NCBI GenBank assembly: GCA_937915545.1
Contig: CALGIJ010000030.1
Coordinates: 1 to 64,000, forward strand
Source: an uncultured Desulfobacterales bacterium
Lineage (GTDB): Bacteria; Desulfobacterota; Desulfobulbia; Desulfobulbales; Desulfocapsaceae
Reading direction: 5' to 3'
Length of the DNA: 64,000 nt
Positions 23,431-32,381 of this stretch are shown here, piece by piece. The position numbers and the translations under genes were made by a program. The number at the start of each line of letters is the position of its first letter. Positions within the stretch are counted from its first letter, which is position 1. The notes under the pieces are model-generated. The model was not told where the DNA came from, ran no database searches, and saw only the letters and a program-made list of their open reading frames with translations.

Positions 23431-25160
23431 TCGACCAGGAAATTCTCGAAATCCGCAAGGCCTTTGCCATTGAGGGTGGCGAACTGTTGGCGGAAATGGA
23501 GTCGGCGCTACTGGCCTTGGAAGCTCAACCCGGCGATGCCGACGAATTCAACCGCTTGTTCCGGACAGTGCACACCATAAAGGGCTCGGCGGGCATTGTC
23601 ATGTTTCAGGATGCCGAGTTCTTTTGTCATACTATCGAACATATCCTCGTCCGTATACGTGAGCATCAGCTGTCACTCAATCACCAGCTTGTCGCTCTCC
23701 TGCTCAAATGTCATGACCATATAAGCGCCATGATCGAGCGATATTGTCTGGATCTTGATGACCAACAGAACTTTATACTTCCACCTGCCCACCCCGACCT
23801 CCTTCATCAGCTGCAGGAATGGGTGAAATCTACCTCGACCGCACCAGGGGAAACCGGGGAATATGGCCTGATTGATCAAAGCTATGACAATAAAGATACA
23901 GTAGCGGTTAATATTGCTGAAAATTCCGCAAAAGAAGGTGTCGATGCTGACCGGGAACAATCGACCGGCAATCCCTCAAAAAATCACTTCGGTGCGAAAG
24001 AAAATAAATCACGAAAACAGTCTGTTATGCGGATCGATGCCGCAAAAATCGATCAACTCTCTGATCTGGTTGTTGAGCTGGTAACCGCCGCCTCAGTTTT
24101 GGAAGCTCAGGTGCGGCGAAAGGGAGATCTTGCCTCCACCGAATCGGCGGTGCACGTTGCCGACTTGGTAAAACAGATGCAGGAGCAGACCATGTCCTTG
24201 CGCATGGTGCCAGTCCAGACACTCTTCAAACGTTTTGAACGTATCATTCGTGATATCGGCTCCTCAAGTGGCAAACAGATAAACCTAGAGATAAGCGGCG
24301 GGGAAACCGAACTGGACAAGACCATTGCCGAGAAGTTGTATGAACCTTTGCTCCATCTTGTGCGCAATGCCATCGATCACGGCATTGAAAACCCCAAACA
24401 GCGGGCCGCCCAAGGCAAACCATCCGGCGCAACGATCCATCTCCAGGCCTTTCATGATTCCGGCAATATCGTCATCCGGGTCAGCGACGACGGTAAGGGG
24501 ATAAACATTCAGAACATTGCCCAAAAGGCTCTAGAAAAGGGCCTGATGAAGAGCGATTTCCAACCGGCTGGTATGAATGTTCTGTCGTATATCTTTGAGC
24601 CAGGATTTTCGACCATCGAAGATCCCACCATGCTTTCAGGGCGCGGCGTCGGCATGGACGTAGTACGAAAGTTCGTTGATTCCATCAGAGGCAGAATAGA
24701 TGTGGAAACCAAGGAAGGGGTCGGGACAACCTTTCGGATGTCTCTCCCCCTTTCGCTCTCTCTCATTGATGGGTTTATGCTGTCGCTGGGCAGCAATCTT
24801 TACATCCTGCCGATGGATCTGGTACAGGAGACCATGGAGTTACCTAGTAGCGAGCACCTCGCCGGCATACCCACTGGCTGCCTGCAGGTGCGACACCAGC
24901 TCCTTCCTTACCTTGACCTGCGAAAAGTGCTCCAGGTCTCTGAGCCTCCCCCACCACGCCAGCATGTTATTGTCATCAGAAACGCAGATGCCGACATTTG
25001 TCTTGTTGTCGACCAATTACACGGCGAGATAAAAACCCTCATGAAGCCATTAGGCCGTCTCTTCCATAACGCCAAATGCATTTCCGGAACGGGTATTCTT
25101 GGCGACGGCTCCATTGCTTTTTTTCTCGACACAGGGAAAATGATCAGCAGTCCTTTTTAG
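23427..25160 (+). CDS. cheA: CheA-type histidine kinase
   Basis: 577 aa from a GTG at 23427, preferred because it overlaps the previous stop by 4 bp and follows a GGAG site. Domains: HPt with HTIKGSAG (phospho-His about residue 49), linker about 105-205, dimerisation helix (IDQLSDLVVELV), HATPase_c with N box LVRNAIDHGIENPKQR, G1 VSDDGKGI and GRGVGMDVV, and a C-terminal CheW-like domain (YILPMDLVQETMEL). The CheY-binding P2 domain is not evident, so it is a short CheA. No cheW, cheR or cheB is nearby, so it may couple to receptors through partners elsewhere or serve a non-flagellar output. Confidence 0.9.
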   Translation: MIDQEILEIRKAFAIEGGELLAEMESALLALEAQPGDADEFNRLFRTVHTIKGSAGIVMFQDAEFFCHTIEHILVRIREHQLSLNHQLVALLLKCHDHISAMIERYCLDLDDQQNFILPPAHPDLLHQLQEWVKSTSTAPGETGEYGLIDQSYDNKDTVAVNIAENSAKEGVDADREQSTGNPSKNHFGAKENKSRKQSVMRIDAAKIDQLSDLVVELVTAASVLEAQVRRKGDLASTESAVHVADLVKQMQEQTMSLRMVPVQTLFKRFERIIRDIGSSSGKQINLEISGGETELDKTIAEKLYEPLLHLVRNAIDHGIENPKQRAAQGKPSGATIHLQAFHDSGNIVIRVSDDGKGINIQNIAQKALEKGLMKSDFQPAGMNVLSYIFEPGFSTIEDPTMLSGRGVGMDVVRKFVDSIRGRIDVETKEGVGTTFRMSLPLSLSLIDGFMLSLGSNLYILPMDLVQETMELPSSEHLAGIPTGCLQVRHQLLPYLDLRKVLQVSEPPPPRQHVIVIRNADADICLVVDQLHGEIKTLMKPLGRLFHNAKCISGTGILGDGSIAFFLDTGKMISSPF

Positions 25161-25356
25161 GGGCTTCCCCAAAAACCGGCCACAGAATTCCTCCCATCCC
25201 TTGAGACTCAGTTTTAGTCTTGACTCCGCTCGGTGTTTTTCATGTATAATGACCTGACGTGTCATGAAATACTTATCGTTGTTTTCGATGTGTAAAATTT
25301 TAACACGCCATTATTTTCGAGATATTTACATCAATTGGAATTTACTGAGGTAATGC

Positions 25357-25764
25357 ATGCCGCTGGTTAAAATACTCTTCGTCGATGACGAGGAACAGCT
25401 GAGGATGTTGTATTGTCGTCTCTTGTCAAGGGCATCTTACGAAGTGATCGGAGTCGCTTCTGCTAACGAAGCCTTAAAAATCCTACAGAGCCAGCAGATA
25501 GATGTACTTATTACCGACCAGAAAATGAGTGACATCAATGGAATTCGGCTCCTCTCCATGGCTCGGGAACATGACCCGGCGGTACAATGCATTTTAATCA
25601 GCGGTCGAATAACAAATGAAATGAAACAGGCTGCCAAGCTTGCTGGGGCCTTTGACTGTCTTGAAAAACCGCTCGATCTTGATCATCTGAAAATTACAAT
25701 CACGAAGGCTCTCGAGAAGAAGGAATCGAAAGTGTCGGACCAGAAACACGGCGAGAAGGATTGA
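25357..25764 (+). CDS. Single-domain response regulator
   Basis: 135 aa receiver: FVDDEEQ, DVLITDQKMSDING with the phospho-Asp, LISGRIT and KPLD. A charged tail follows (KALEKKESK). GAGGT precedes the ATG. It begins about 200 bp after cheA on the same strand. It may be the second target of the kinase or a sink. The next genes encode a corrinoid protein and methyltransferase, so it could link phosphorelay to methyl transfer, which is speculation. Confidence 0.88.
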   Translation: MPLVKILFVDDEEQLRMLYCRLLSRASYEVIGVASANEALKILQSQQIDVLITDQKMSDINGIRLLSMAREHDPAVQCILISGRITNEMKQAAKLAGAFDCLEKPLDLDHLKITITKALEKKESKVSDQKHGEKD

Positions 25765-25859
25765 TGGTACCAGGAAAGCAATTTTTCACCCTATCAAAAT
25801 AATGATCTCTTTGTTTTACTGATCTCGGCCCATAAACTCGTTCACGGTACGGATATCGA

Positions 25860-26495
25860 ATGGAAAAACTCATTGATGATTTGACGGATGCCCTGCTGTC
25901 CCTGGACCGTATTGCAGTGCAAAAGATCATAGCGTCAGCGTCACCGAACATCTCCCCCCTGAGCTTTGTGGAAAATGTTGTCGTTGTTGCCTTGGATCGC
26001 ATCGGTAAAAGGTGGCAAGAAGGAACGGTTTCGTTGGCGCAGATATATATGGGAGGAAGAATTTGCGAACAATTGGTGGATGAAATTTTACCTCCGGCCG
26101 CACCAGAGCGTAAAAACCAACCGAAAATGGCAATCTGCACTCTTGTCGACCACCATATGCTCGGTAAGTCGATCGTCTATTCTCTTCTGAGAGCGAGTGG
26201 CTTTGAGTTAGCTGACTATGGAAGCCTTTCTGTTCAGGAGGTGGTGGAAAGAGTCAAAGAAGATGGGCTCAAGGTTTTGTTGATATCAGTTCTTATGCTG
26301 CCTTCAGCGCTGCAAATTAAAACGGTGAAAGATTTGCTCAACAATTCCAACTGTGATGTGAAAATTATTGTCGGCGGTGCTCCGTTTCGTTTTGATAAAA
26401 ACCTTTGGCGTGAGATTGGGGCTGACTGTATGTGCGAAAATGCCTCTGAGGCCGTGGCTGTAATCAGCAAAGTAATGGAGGAAATCCATGGCTGA
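25860..26495 (+). CDS. Corrinoid (B12-binding) protein, MtaC/MtbC type
   Basis: 211 aa. Residues about 1-85 form the helical cap domain of methyltransferase corrinoid proteins (LDRIGKRWQEGTVSLAQIYM). Residues about 90-210 form the Rossmann-like B12 domain, with VDHHMLG supplying the DxHxxG lower-ligand His and IIVGGAPF supplying the GG motif. It would carry a methyl group on cobalt between a substrate methyltransferase and the MtaA-like enzyme encoded next, whose start overlaps by 8 bp. No MtaB or MttB substrate methyltransferase is present in the operon. Confidence 0.88.
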   Translation: MEKLIDDLTDALLSLDRIAVQKIIASASPNISPLSFVENVVVVALDRIGKRWQEGTVSLAQIYMGGRICEQLVDEILPPAAPERKNQPKMAICTLVDHHMLGKSIVYSLLRASGFELADYGSLSVQEVVERVKEDGLKVLLISVLMLPSALQIKTVKDLLNNSNCDVKIIVGGAPFRFDKNLWREIGADCMCENASEAVAVISKVMEEIHG

Positions 26496-27543
26496 AACAA
26501 TGACCTCCATGCAACGAGTACTTACGGCATTAAGCCATCAGCAAGCGGATCGGCTCCCTTTCTTTCTCCTGGTCACCATGCATGGAGCAAAAGAACTCGG
26601 CCTTTCGATCAAGGAGTATTTTTCAAAAGCGGAAAACGTTGTCGAAGGACAACTTCGCTTGCGGAAAAAATATCGACACGATTGCCACTATACCTTTTTC
26701 TATGCTCCGCTTGAAATTGAAGCTTGGGGCGGTGAGGTCCTGTACTGCGACGATGGGCCACCAAATACAGCCGCGCCGTTCCTCAAATCCTTCACGGATA
26801 TAAAAAACATTGAACCGCCTTCACGACTGGCGGACATCCCAGCCCTACGAAAGGTTCTACAGGCCACGACTCTGCTCAAGGAGCGTGTCGGCGATACCGT
26901 TCCGATCATCGGGGTCGTTAAGTCGCCTTTCTCGTTGCCGGTTATGCAGATGGGGTTTGAACGGTACATTGAATTGATGTACGAGCAGCCCGACTTATTC
27001 GCTCGACTCATGCGAGTCAATGAAGAGTTTTGTGTCGATTGGGCCAATGCTCAACTGGCGGCTGGCGCAACAGCGATCTGCTATTTCGACCCGGTGTCAT
27101 CGCCGACGATCATCAGTAAAGAAATGTACCTGAAGACCGGCTTTGCGGTTGCTCAACGGACGCTGTCGAGGATCAAAGGTCCCACGGCTACGCACATGGC
27201 TTCTGGCCGTTGTCTCCCAATAGTCAATGAACTATCGGAAACCGGTACTGCGGTGGTAGGGGTAAGTGCTCTGGAAGACCTTGCCGAGCTGAAAAGGGCA
27301 TGTAAGTCGAAACTGACCTTGCTCGGAAATCTCAATGGAATCGAAATGCGCCTCTGGAGCGCGGCCAAGGCTGAAGAAGAGGTGAAAAAAGCCATTGCAG
27401 AAGCAGCGAGTGGCGGTGGTTTCATTCTCTCCGACAACCATGGCGAGATTCCCTGGCAAGTTCCAGACGATGTACTTTTGGCAGTATCGGAAGCTGTGCA
27501 CAGGTGGGGACAATATCCCTTGGCCTGGTTAGACCGGCAATAG
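26488..27543 (+). CDS. Uroporphyrinogen-decarboxylase-fold methyltransferase (MtaA/CmuA-like)
   Basis: 351 aa of the URO-D superfamily branch that includes methylcobamide:thiol methyltransferases. Features: MQRVLTALSHQQADRLPFF at the N terminus, a central GFERYIELMYEQPDLFARL, FDPVSSPTIIS, and a C-terminal zinc-site-like arrangement (THMASGRC, then LGNLNGIE and FILSDNHGEIPWQVP). The H-x-C...C pattern of MtaA is only partly met, so the acceptor thiol is unknown. It is translationally coupled to the corrinoid protein. In this context it may move methyl groups from the corrinoid protein to a thiol or act in a sensory role. Confidence 0.82.
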   Translation: MAETMTSMQRVLTALSHQQADRLPFFLLVTMHGAKELGLSIKEYFSKAENVVEGQLRLRKKYRHDCHYTFFYAPLEIEAWGGEVLYCDDGPPNTAAPFLKSFTDIKNIEPPSRLADIPALRKVLQATTLLKERVGDTVPIIGVVKSPFSLPVMQMGFERYIELMYEQPDLFARLMRVNEEFCVDWANAQLAAGATAICYFDPVSSPTIISKEMYLKTGFAVAQRTLSRIKGPTATHMASGRCLPIVNELSETGTAVVGVSALEDLAELKRACKSKLTLLGNLNGIEMRLWSAAKAEEEVKKAIAEAASGGGFILSDNHGEIPWQVPDDVLLAVSEAVHRWGQYPLAWLDRQ

Positions 27544-27587
27544 TGCGGTGAACGACATAGAGGAACGTTGAGAGCCATCGGGAAAAA

Positions 27588-28232
27588 GTGACCATGCAGC
27601 ATGAACTGGAAAATGCCAGAAGGATGGCGTCTGAATACGCCATGGCACTGGACCTGCTGGCTAAGCTGAGTCATGCGGACTCGGAACGACAGGCTATCGA
27701 CAGCATCATCGATGTATTCACCATTCTTTTCTCTCCAAAAATTATTCGGTTCCGGCCTGTCGCAAAAAAGGGATCTATCGAGTTTGACACTCGTACTTCG
27801 CAGCAAACCTTTTCTGGTAAATTTCGTTGGACAGAGGCGCAGCAAGGGTTTCAAGTAAAGATATCCTATCGGGAATTGTCGTTAGGGATTGTTGAAGTCG
27901 ACAAAATTGCCTTCCCTGAATACAGAGAACAGTATCTCAACTTGGCTTTATCCATTTCCGAGTTGTGCGGTCTTGTGATTGAAAATGCCAAAAAGCGAGA
28001 ACAGCTCAAAGAAAATGAAGCACGGTTGCGACAAGAAAAAGAGAAATTGGAGAAAGCCTTGGCGGAAGTCCACCAGTTGAGCGGTCTCTTGCCAATCTGT
28101 ATGCATTGCAAAAAAATTCGAGATGACCAAGGCTACTGGAACAGAATAGAAACGTATATTGAAGAGCATTCAGTAGCCGAGTTTAGTCACGGAGTTTGCG
28201 AAGAATGTCTCGAAAAATTTTATCCCGAATAG
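27588..28232 (+). CDS. Sensor-like protein with GAF-type N terminus and CxxC...CxxC tail
   Basis: 214 aa. The N-terminal part (about residues 10-140) looks like a GAF-type sensor (LLAKLSHADSERQAIDSIID, LSISELCGLVIENA). A coiled coil covers about 140-170. The last 45 residues are LPICMHCKKIRDDQGYW, then ETYIEEHS and SHGVCEECLEKFYP, a tail common in signalling proteins of this phylum that probably binds zinc through two CxxC pairs. There is no kinase or GGDEF output domain. The start is GTG 27588 or ATG 27594. It ends the corrinoid operon just before mobilisation module B. Confidence 0.75.
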   Translation: MTMQHELENARRMASEYAMALDLLAKLSHADSERQAIDSIIDVFTILFSPKIIRFRPVAKKGSIEFDTRTSQQTFSGKFRWTEAQQGFQVKISYRELSLGIVEVDKIAFPEYREQYLNLALSISELCGLVIENAKKREQLKENEARLRQEKEKLEKALAEVHQLSGLLPICMHCKKIRDDQGYWNRIETYIEEHSVAEFSHGVCEECLEKFYPE

Positions 28233-28487
28233 TATTGGGCTTGATCTCTGAAACTAGCAATCCAACTCCGGCTGTGGCATAGCCTCATCCTTCACTCCGA
28301 GGCCATCCGACTCTCGACACTCCACCCAAAATATCGAGAATTTCCAGGACTTTTTCCGCCTTATCTCATCCCCCTCTATTCCAACACCGGCACGACTCAC
28401 TCACTCCGCCCGACTCCCGCCACCATCCGACCGGTCCTCCGTCCTCCGCGTTGTGCACCCCCACCATGATTCGATGGCATACATCGA

Positions 28488-29291
28488 TCATCTCTTACCG
28501 CCCTTGTACCCGGTTCGCAGCGCGGCGAGTTTTTCCTGAATGACGGTGTGAAATGGAGAACACCGCGTCGGCGCTGACTCCGATATGGACACTACCGTAT
28601 GCGCGGCGGCGACATCCTCCTCGCGGTATCGGTCGAGCAACTTGCCAGCCCTGTCGTTGAAGTCTTCATCATCAAACGCCCGCGCGAGTCCCCGGCGCGA
28701 CCGATCCTGCACGGGGCGTGTCGTGTCGCCAGTCTTCCCCGCAACCGACTCCGGCCGCTCGGGCGATGCGCATTCATCTCGTTCGTCCTCTCGCACAACC
28801 TTCACCTCGGCACCTTCCGCGACGCTGCCGCCAACCGAAATCAACATCGATGAGGAACTGGCACCATTCGTTGATGTCCGCCATTCCATCCGGTCGACAT
28901 CTGCGCAAAACGAATTCCACGCCTCCGCAGCCGCCGCTCGCACCCGGAGTGCGTAGGCCGTAACGTGCAGATTGGCGAGGCCGATTAGATCCGGCGTGGT
29001 GCCGATGAATTCTCCAACACGCGCTGTTTCGTCGAAGATCTCGCGCAGACTATAAGCACGTACGAGGTTCTGCTGCAAAAGGATCTTTCCCATAACGACG
29101 CGCATGTCCATCAAACCGCTCTTCGGAGGCAACCGGCTCAACTCCTCAGCCACCCGGTGCAGCGAGTCCGCGACCGGGTTCTGCGTCGGTTGTCCGGCAA
29201 AAATGCGTAGGTCGCCGACATCGGGGAGCCATTGAAACCCTGACACCATATCGAGCATTACTTCGTAGTTTGGTATGTCGTAATTCTTCAT
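28488..29291 (-). CDS. Hypothetical mobilisation-module protein (copy B of 622-1437)
   Basis: 267 aa from the ATG at 29291 (AGGAGG 9 nt upstream). An in-frame ATG at 29315 overlaps the previous gene and lacks homology to copy A. N- and C-terminal blocks match copy A (MLDMVSGFQWLP and RRGLARAFDDEDFNDRAGKL, CSPFHTVIQEKLAALRTG), while the middle is variable. Function unknown. It is the last gene of the relaxase operon. Confidence 0.7.
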   Translation of the reverse strand: MKNYDIPNYEVMLDMVSGFQWLPDVGDLRIFAGQPTQNPVADSLHRVAEELSRLPPKSGLMDMRVVMGKILLQQNLVRAYSLREIFDETARVGEFIGTTPDLIGLANLHVTAYALRVRAAAAEAWNSFCADVDRMEWRTSTNGASSSSMLISVGGSVAEGAEVKVVREDERDECASPERPESVAGKTGDTTRPVQDRSRRGLARAFDDEDFNDRAGKLLDRYREEDVAAAHTVVSISESAPTRCSPFHTVIQEKLAALRTGYKGGKR

Positions 29292-29295
29292 TGGT

Positions 29296-30018
29296 CTATT
29301 CCTCCTCGTCGTCATCGAAAAACCGTTTAAGTTGCTGATAAAGCGCCGCGTTTTGGAGCGTCATCAGCATGGGATCTGTGCACACCGCCATAAGATATAG
29401 GTTACCAAGAGCTTGCAGCTGGGCTTTCCAATAGGTCGCATTTTCTTTCATGACGGCCTTGGCTTCCTCTGGAGTCAGGCGTTTCTTATCGATTGCGCTC
29501 TTCGCCAGAACTTCGAGCGGCAGCTGCGTCGGCTGGGCAGCTTGCATGAATACACTGAAAAATGACTCCACAATCGGCCGCTCCAGTTTGTGCAATCGCC
29601 GGTACGCATTGCGTATCATCGCGGTTATCGCGAACTCGACGAGCGCGGCCGGTGTACGCGGGGTGATTTCGAGTTCGGCGGATTTGATGACCAGTTCGAG
29701 GCGGAGTGTGTCGCCAATCTCCCACGGCTCCGGGTGTACGCCGTCCGTCACCTCGGCTGCGGTCAGGTCACTTAGCAACAATTCCAGCCGGTCGCGTGCC
29801 TCGTTACCATCCTCATAATGGAAAAGCATGCGGTGTTGTTGAATGATCCATTCGAGAGCGGCTGCCTTCATCCGTGGATGATGTCGGACGAGAAAATCCA
29901 CAACCGATCCCCCGAGTTCAGGTGGGGTTCCATATTGTTGATGGTTAATCGATACCCAGGGGACCGATCTCCCGACGTCCAGAGCCTGCAGGCCGTCGAA
30001 TTTGAAAGAATGTCTCAT
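29296..30018 (-). CDS. Hypothetical mobilisation-module protein (copy B of 1442-2173)
   Basis: 240 aa, conserved over its whole length with the 243-aa protein of module A (FDGLQALDVGRSVP, GGSVVDFLVRHHPR, LTPEEAKAVMKENATYWKAQ, TLQNAALYQQLKRFF). It ends in a short acidic run absent from copy A. It overlaps the preceding gene by 4 bp. Strong conservation between diverged modules shows selection. No family or catalytic motif was recognised. Confidence 0.72.
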   Translation of the reverse strand: MRHSFKFDGLQALDVGRSVPWVSINHQQYGTPPELGGSVVDFLVRHHPRMKAAALEWIIQQHRMLFHYEDGNEARDRLELLLSDLTAAEVTDGVHPEPWEIGDTLRLELVIKSAELEITPRTPAALVEFAITAMIRNAYRRLHKLERPIVESFFSVFMQAAQPTQLPLEVLAKSAIDKKRLTPEEAKAVMKENATYWKAQLQALGNLYLMAVCTDPMLMTLQNAALYQQLKRFFDDDEEE

Positions 30019-30344
30019 AATTCTGCTCCGATGGCCGAGAGGACGGCCTGATGTCGTTTCATGTCACGGTGTTGGCGGTAACTTTCAGCCGCCACCTTCC
30101 ACGCCTCATGGTCGCTTTTTTGTAGAACGCGACGCAGTTGCTGCGGTGTTACTTCGATTTGGTAAAAAGCGGCAACATAATCGACCAACTCCGCGAGTGG
30201 ACGTCCGTTCCCGTGCAATGCGGTCAGGTGGTTGCGAAATTCTCCGTCCTTGAACCGGAGCAGCGTCGCTATCGAAACGCCGGCGCCCCTTGCTCGTCCC
30301 TTGAGTGTCAAATATTCCTCGAAATTTTCTTCGTAGCTTGCCAT
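30015..30344 (-). CDS. Small mobilisation accessory protein (copy B)
   Basis: 109 aa from the ATG at 30344, chosen by alignment with copy A. The upstream extension of the open frame overlaps the relaxase and is not conserved. Shared features: ENFEEYLTLK, LTALHGNGRPL and VTPQQLRRVL. It overlaps the relaxase 3' end by about 37 bp and the next gene by 4 bp, as in module A. Confidence 0.66.
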   Translation of the reverse strand: MASYEENFEEYLTLKGRARGAGVSIATLLRFKDGEFRNHLTALHGNGRPLAELVDYVAAFYQIEVTPQQLRRVLQKSDHEAWKVAAESYRQHRDMKRHQAVLSAIGAEL

Positions 30345-31225
30345 CTTCGCGCCTTGATTCGTGCTTTTTCCAATGCTTCCCTGGTCAACGGTTCGTGTGT
30401 CTCGCGCACTCGGTCGGTGCTGGGTTGGCCCTGCGCGGAATTTCGCTCTTTGGGATAGGTAGTCAAAAGACATGGCATGGAGGTCAATATTTGTAACGTT
30501 TCGTCGACCGGCGACGGCTTGGAAATCCGACGCGTCATTTTCTCCGACTGCTTGACGCAATAGGCCTTGAGCCTCGGACTCGTTGCGATTGTCGCCAGTT
30601 CCTGCATAAAACGAGGGTTTCGTCGCTGTTCGACGGTGCCTTGTTGGCTGAGCCAGCGTCGTTCGTTATTGTTGATCGATCCGGGCGTACCGTGATCGAC
30701 CGCGTAGCCCAGCAGCGTGAGGGTTTCGGCAACCGTGGCTTTCATCTGCTGCGTAATTGCCAGACGGAAATTTTCTTGGATAGCACCGTATCCACCGTTG
30801 CGGTAGGAGAACAGTCCCTGCAAATGCAGGTGCCGTTTACCTCGGTTCGAGGTCTTGTGAAGAAGCATTGAGATCGGGATATGTCGCGGAAAGTCGAGCA
30901 GAACCGCCTTGGCAAGTTTGTCAACTTGTTCATCTGAAATATCGTTAGGAAGGTTGATGACGAACTGTCGCGCCGTAACCTTCGCGTTGTGATGCACACA
31001 ACTGCCTGGTGTTTGTCGAGCCCTGACGAACTCGTCATGGATTCCTCGCCAATGTGCGACCAATGCGGCGCGGTCGGTTTTGCAGGCCTTCGGAAGTGAT
31101 TTGCACCACATCCGAGCATGCTCGTTCGCGTCGAGCTGATGCCCGTTGGTGAGATAAGCGACGTGCCGTGAAGGATCACCGGACATGCTTTTGTGGTTCA
31201 CCCAGAGTTTGGCAATTTTCTTCAT
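30308..31225 (-). CDS. MobA/MobL-type HUH relaxase (copy B)
   Basis: 305 aa, homologous throughout to the relaxase at 2457-3383. Key features: SCVHHNAKVTARQFVINLPN at about residue 79, the metal-site motif KRHLHLQGLFSYRNGGYG at about 133-150, and HGTPGSINN further on. Copy A has NHMHLHG where this copy has RHLHLQG, so the third His becomes Gln. The HxH pair is intact, but full activity is less certain. No long insertions or stops are seen. The candidate oriT lies directly upstream at 31258-31364. Confidence 0.83.
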   Translation of the reverse strand: MKKIAKLWVNHKSMSGDPSRHVAYLTNGHQLDANEHARMWCKSLPKACKTDRAALVAHWRGIHDEFVRARQTPGSCVHHNAKVTARQFVINLPNDISDEQVDKLAKAVLLDFPRHIPISMLLHKTSNRGKRHLHLQGLFSYRNGGYGAIQENFRLAITQQMKATVAETLTLLGYAVDHGTPGSINNNERRWLSQQGTVEQRRNPRFMQELATIATSPRLKAYCVKQSEKMTRRISKPSPVDETLQILTSMPCLLTTYPKERNSAQGQPSTDRVRETHEPLTREALEKARIKARRWQATKKISRNI

Positions 31226-31257
31226 CTTTCAACCTTCCCAACATATTTAGGCCCTTA

Positions 31258-31364
31258 CAGGTATCTTCGATACCTGGGCCTACGACCTTGCGACCGAGCA
31301 ACATTTTCCAGCGGTGTAAAATGATCGCCGGGTTCGGTCGCTGGCATTTCAGTCACCTGAAATG
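31258..31364. other. Candidate oriT with nested inverted repeats (copy B)
   Basis: CAGGTATC-TTC-GATACCTG (31258-31276), GCGACCGA (31290-31297) with TCGGTCGC (31334-31341), and CATTTCAG-TCAC-CTGAAATG (31345-31364). The spacing matches copy A. The first stem keeps pairing although its centre differs from copy A, and the third keeps its arms with a changed loop. Confidence 0.55.
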
Positions 31365-31478
31365 TCGGTTCCATGAAGGGAGGTAGAGAGAAGATGAGAA
31401 TGAATGGAGTAAAACAACGACGCACGGCAGCGGTCATAATATCACCGCTGCCGCCGGTGTCCGTCGCAGCTTGCGTCG

Positions 31479-31809
31479 TTAAATCTCGCCCATCGCTTTG
31501 AAAATGTCCTGAACATTGAGATCCTGGGCAATTGCTTGTCCGCAAGTTTGACGCCCCCCAGATGGTGCCGAACGGCGTTTCCACTACGACCTCGTTTGCC
31601 TTTCCGGCGAAATATGCGAATCTTTCCGTAACGATCCACCACTGATAGACGTTAATTTCGTCTTCGTCGTCCTCAACGGGACATTTTGCAATCGCTTCAA
31701 TGATGTCGTCGTACACGATGGTTTGATCCTTCTGCTCTCGCTGAACCTGCTCGCTGACGTTGTAAAAAATGTGTGTGTCAACGGCGCGGTCCAATTTTTC
31801 TCTATCCAT
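31479..31809 (-). pseudogene. Frameshifted copy of the 107-aa module gene
   Basis: Aligns with 3638-3961 from MDREKLDRAV to FGTIWG, then loses frame because the run of G is 6 here and 5 in copy A. After the shift the original frame resumes as RQTCGQAIAQDLNVQDIFKA and ends at the expected stop. Read without correction the frame runs on over the oriT. The slip could be a disabling mutation, a sequencing error or a phase-variable switch. Confidence 0.65.
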
Positions 31810-31853
31810 GGTAGGAGTCTCCAAGATCGAAATTTTTCCGATACCTTTCAGGC

Positions 31854-31868
31854 GCGGACACTGTCCGC
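31854..31868. promoter_or_regulatory. Perfect palindrome upstream of the 107-aa gene (copy B)
   Basis: GCGGACA-C-TGTCCGC. The equivalent site in module A (4006-4020) has one changed base. Its position about 45 bp before the start codon suggests an operator. Confidence 0.42.
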
Positions 31869-31969
31869 ACGCGGTATTCGGCTGATAGAGGTAGATAAGG
31901 AGAAGCTCGATATCTCTAATAAATGTTTAAATAAATTTGAAAAATGAGAAAATATTGAGTCGCTGTTTT

Positions 31970-32000
31970 CAGTACCGGCTATTTTTGATAGCCGGTACTG
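31970..32000. terminator. Perfect 13-bp hairpin beyond the small-membrane-protein gene
   Basis: CAGTACCGGCTAT-TTTTG-ATAGCCGGTACTG. It lies downstream of the minus-strand 121-aa/75-aa unit and upstream of the 107-aa gene. No T-run follows on the minus strand, so a role as terminator is likely but not certain. Copy A has a decayed version near 4105-4140. Confidence 0.45.
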
Positions 32001-32140
32001 GACATAGACTGCCTTCGCTTGGCGGTTCGCGTCTGAGAATGAGTAGAATAGGTGATGAGATGAAGAGAGGCGGGAGCATCTCGGAGGACTTTCCTGTATG
32101 AACGAACCCCCGAGAAAATTACGCAGCGAACAAAAGAGTC

Positions 32141-32368
32141 TCAGTCAGTGGTCACTTTCCTCAACAGCGACTCTGTCCTCAGCCGCATCAGCCATATTAT
32201 TACCGATAGTACGACCATCCCTCCGCCCGCGAACATAGCCGTGCCCGCCCATGCGCCGGTAACGACGCCTTGATAGGAGGCAAATCCAGCAACCAGCGCC
32301 GCACCGCTGATGAATTGCGCACGTAACACCTTTTTCACTATCTGCATGCTTTTCTCAAATTCGTTCAT
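32141..32368 (-). CDS. Small two-helix membrane protein (copy B)
   Basis: 75 aa from the ATG at 32368, aligned with copy A at the same length. Two hydrophobic segments (about residues 19-36 and 46-62) and a basic tail. The longer open frame upstream overlaps the 121-aa gene and has no homology. A CTTTC-rich complement gives an AGGAG-type site before the ATG. Function unknown. Confidence 0.65.
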   Translation of the reverse strand: MNEFEKSMQIVKKVLRAQFISGAALVAGFASYQGVVTGAWAGTAMFAGGGMVVLSVIIWLMRLRTESLLRKVTTD

Positions 32369-32381
32369 CGCTTTTCTCCTT

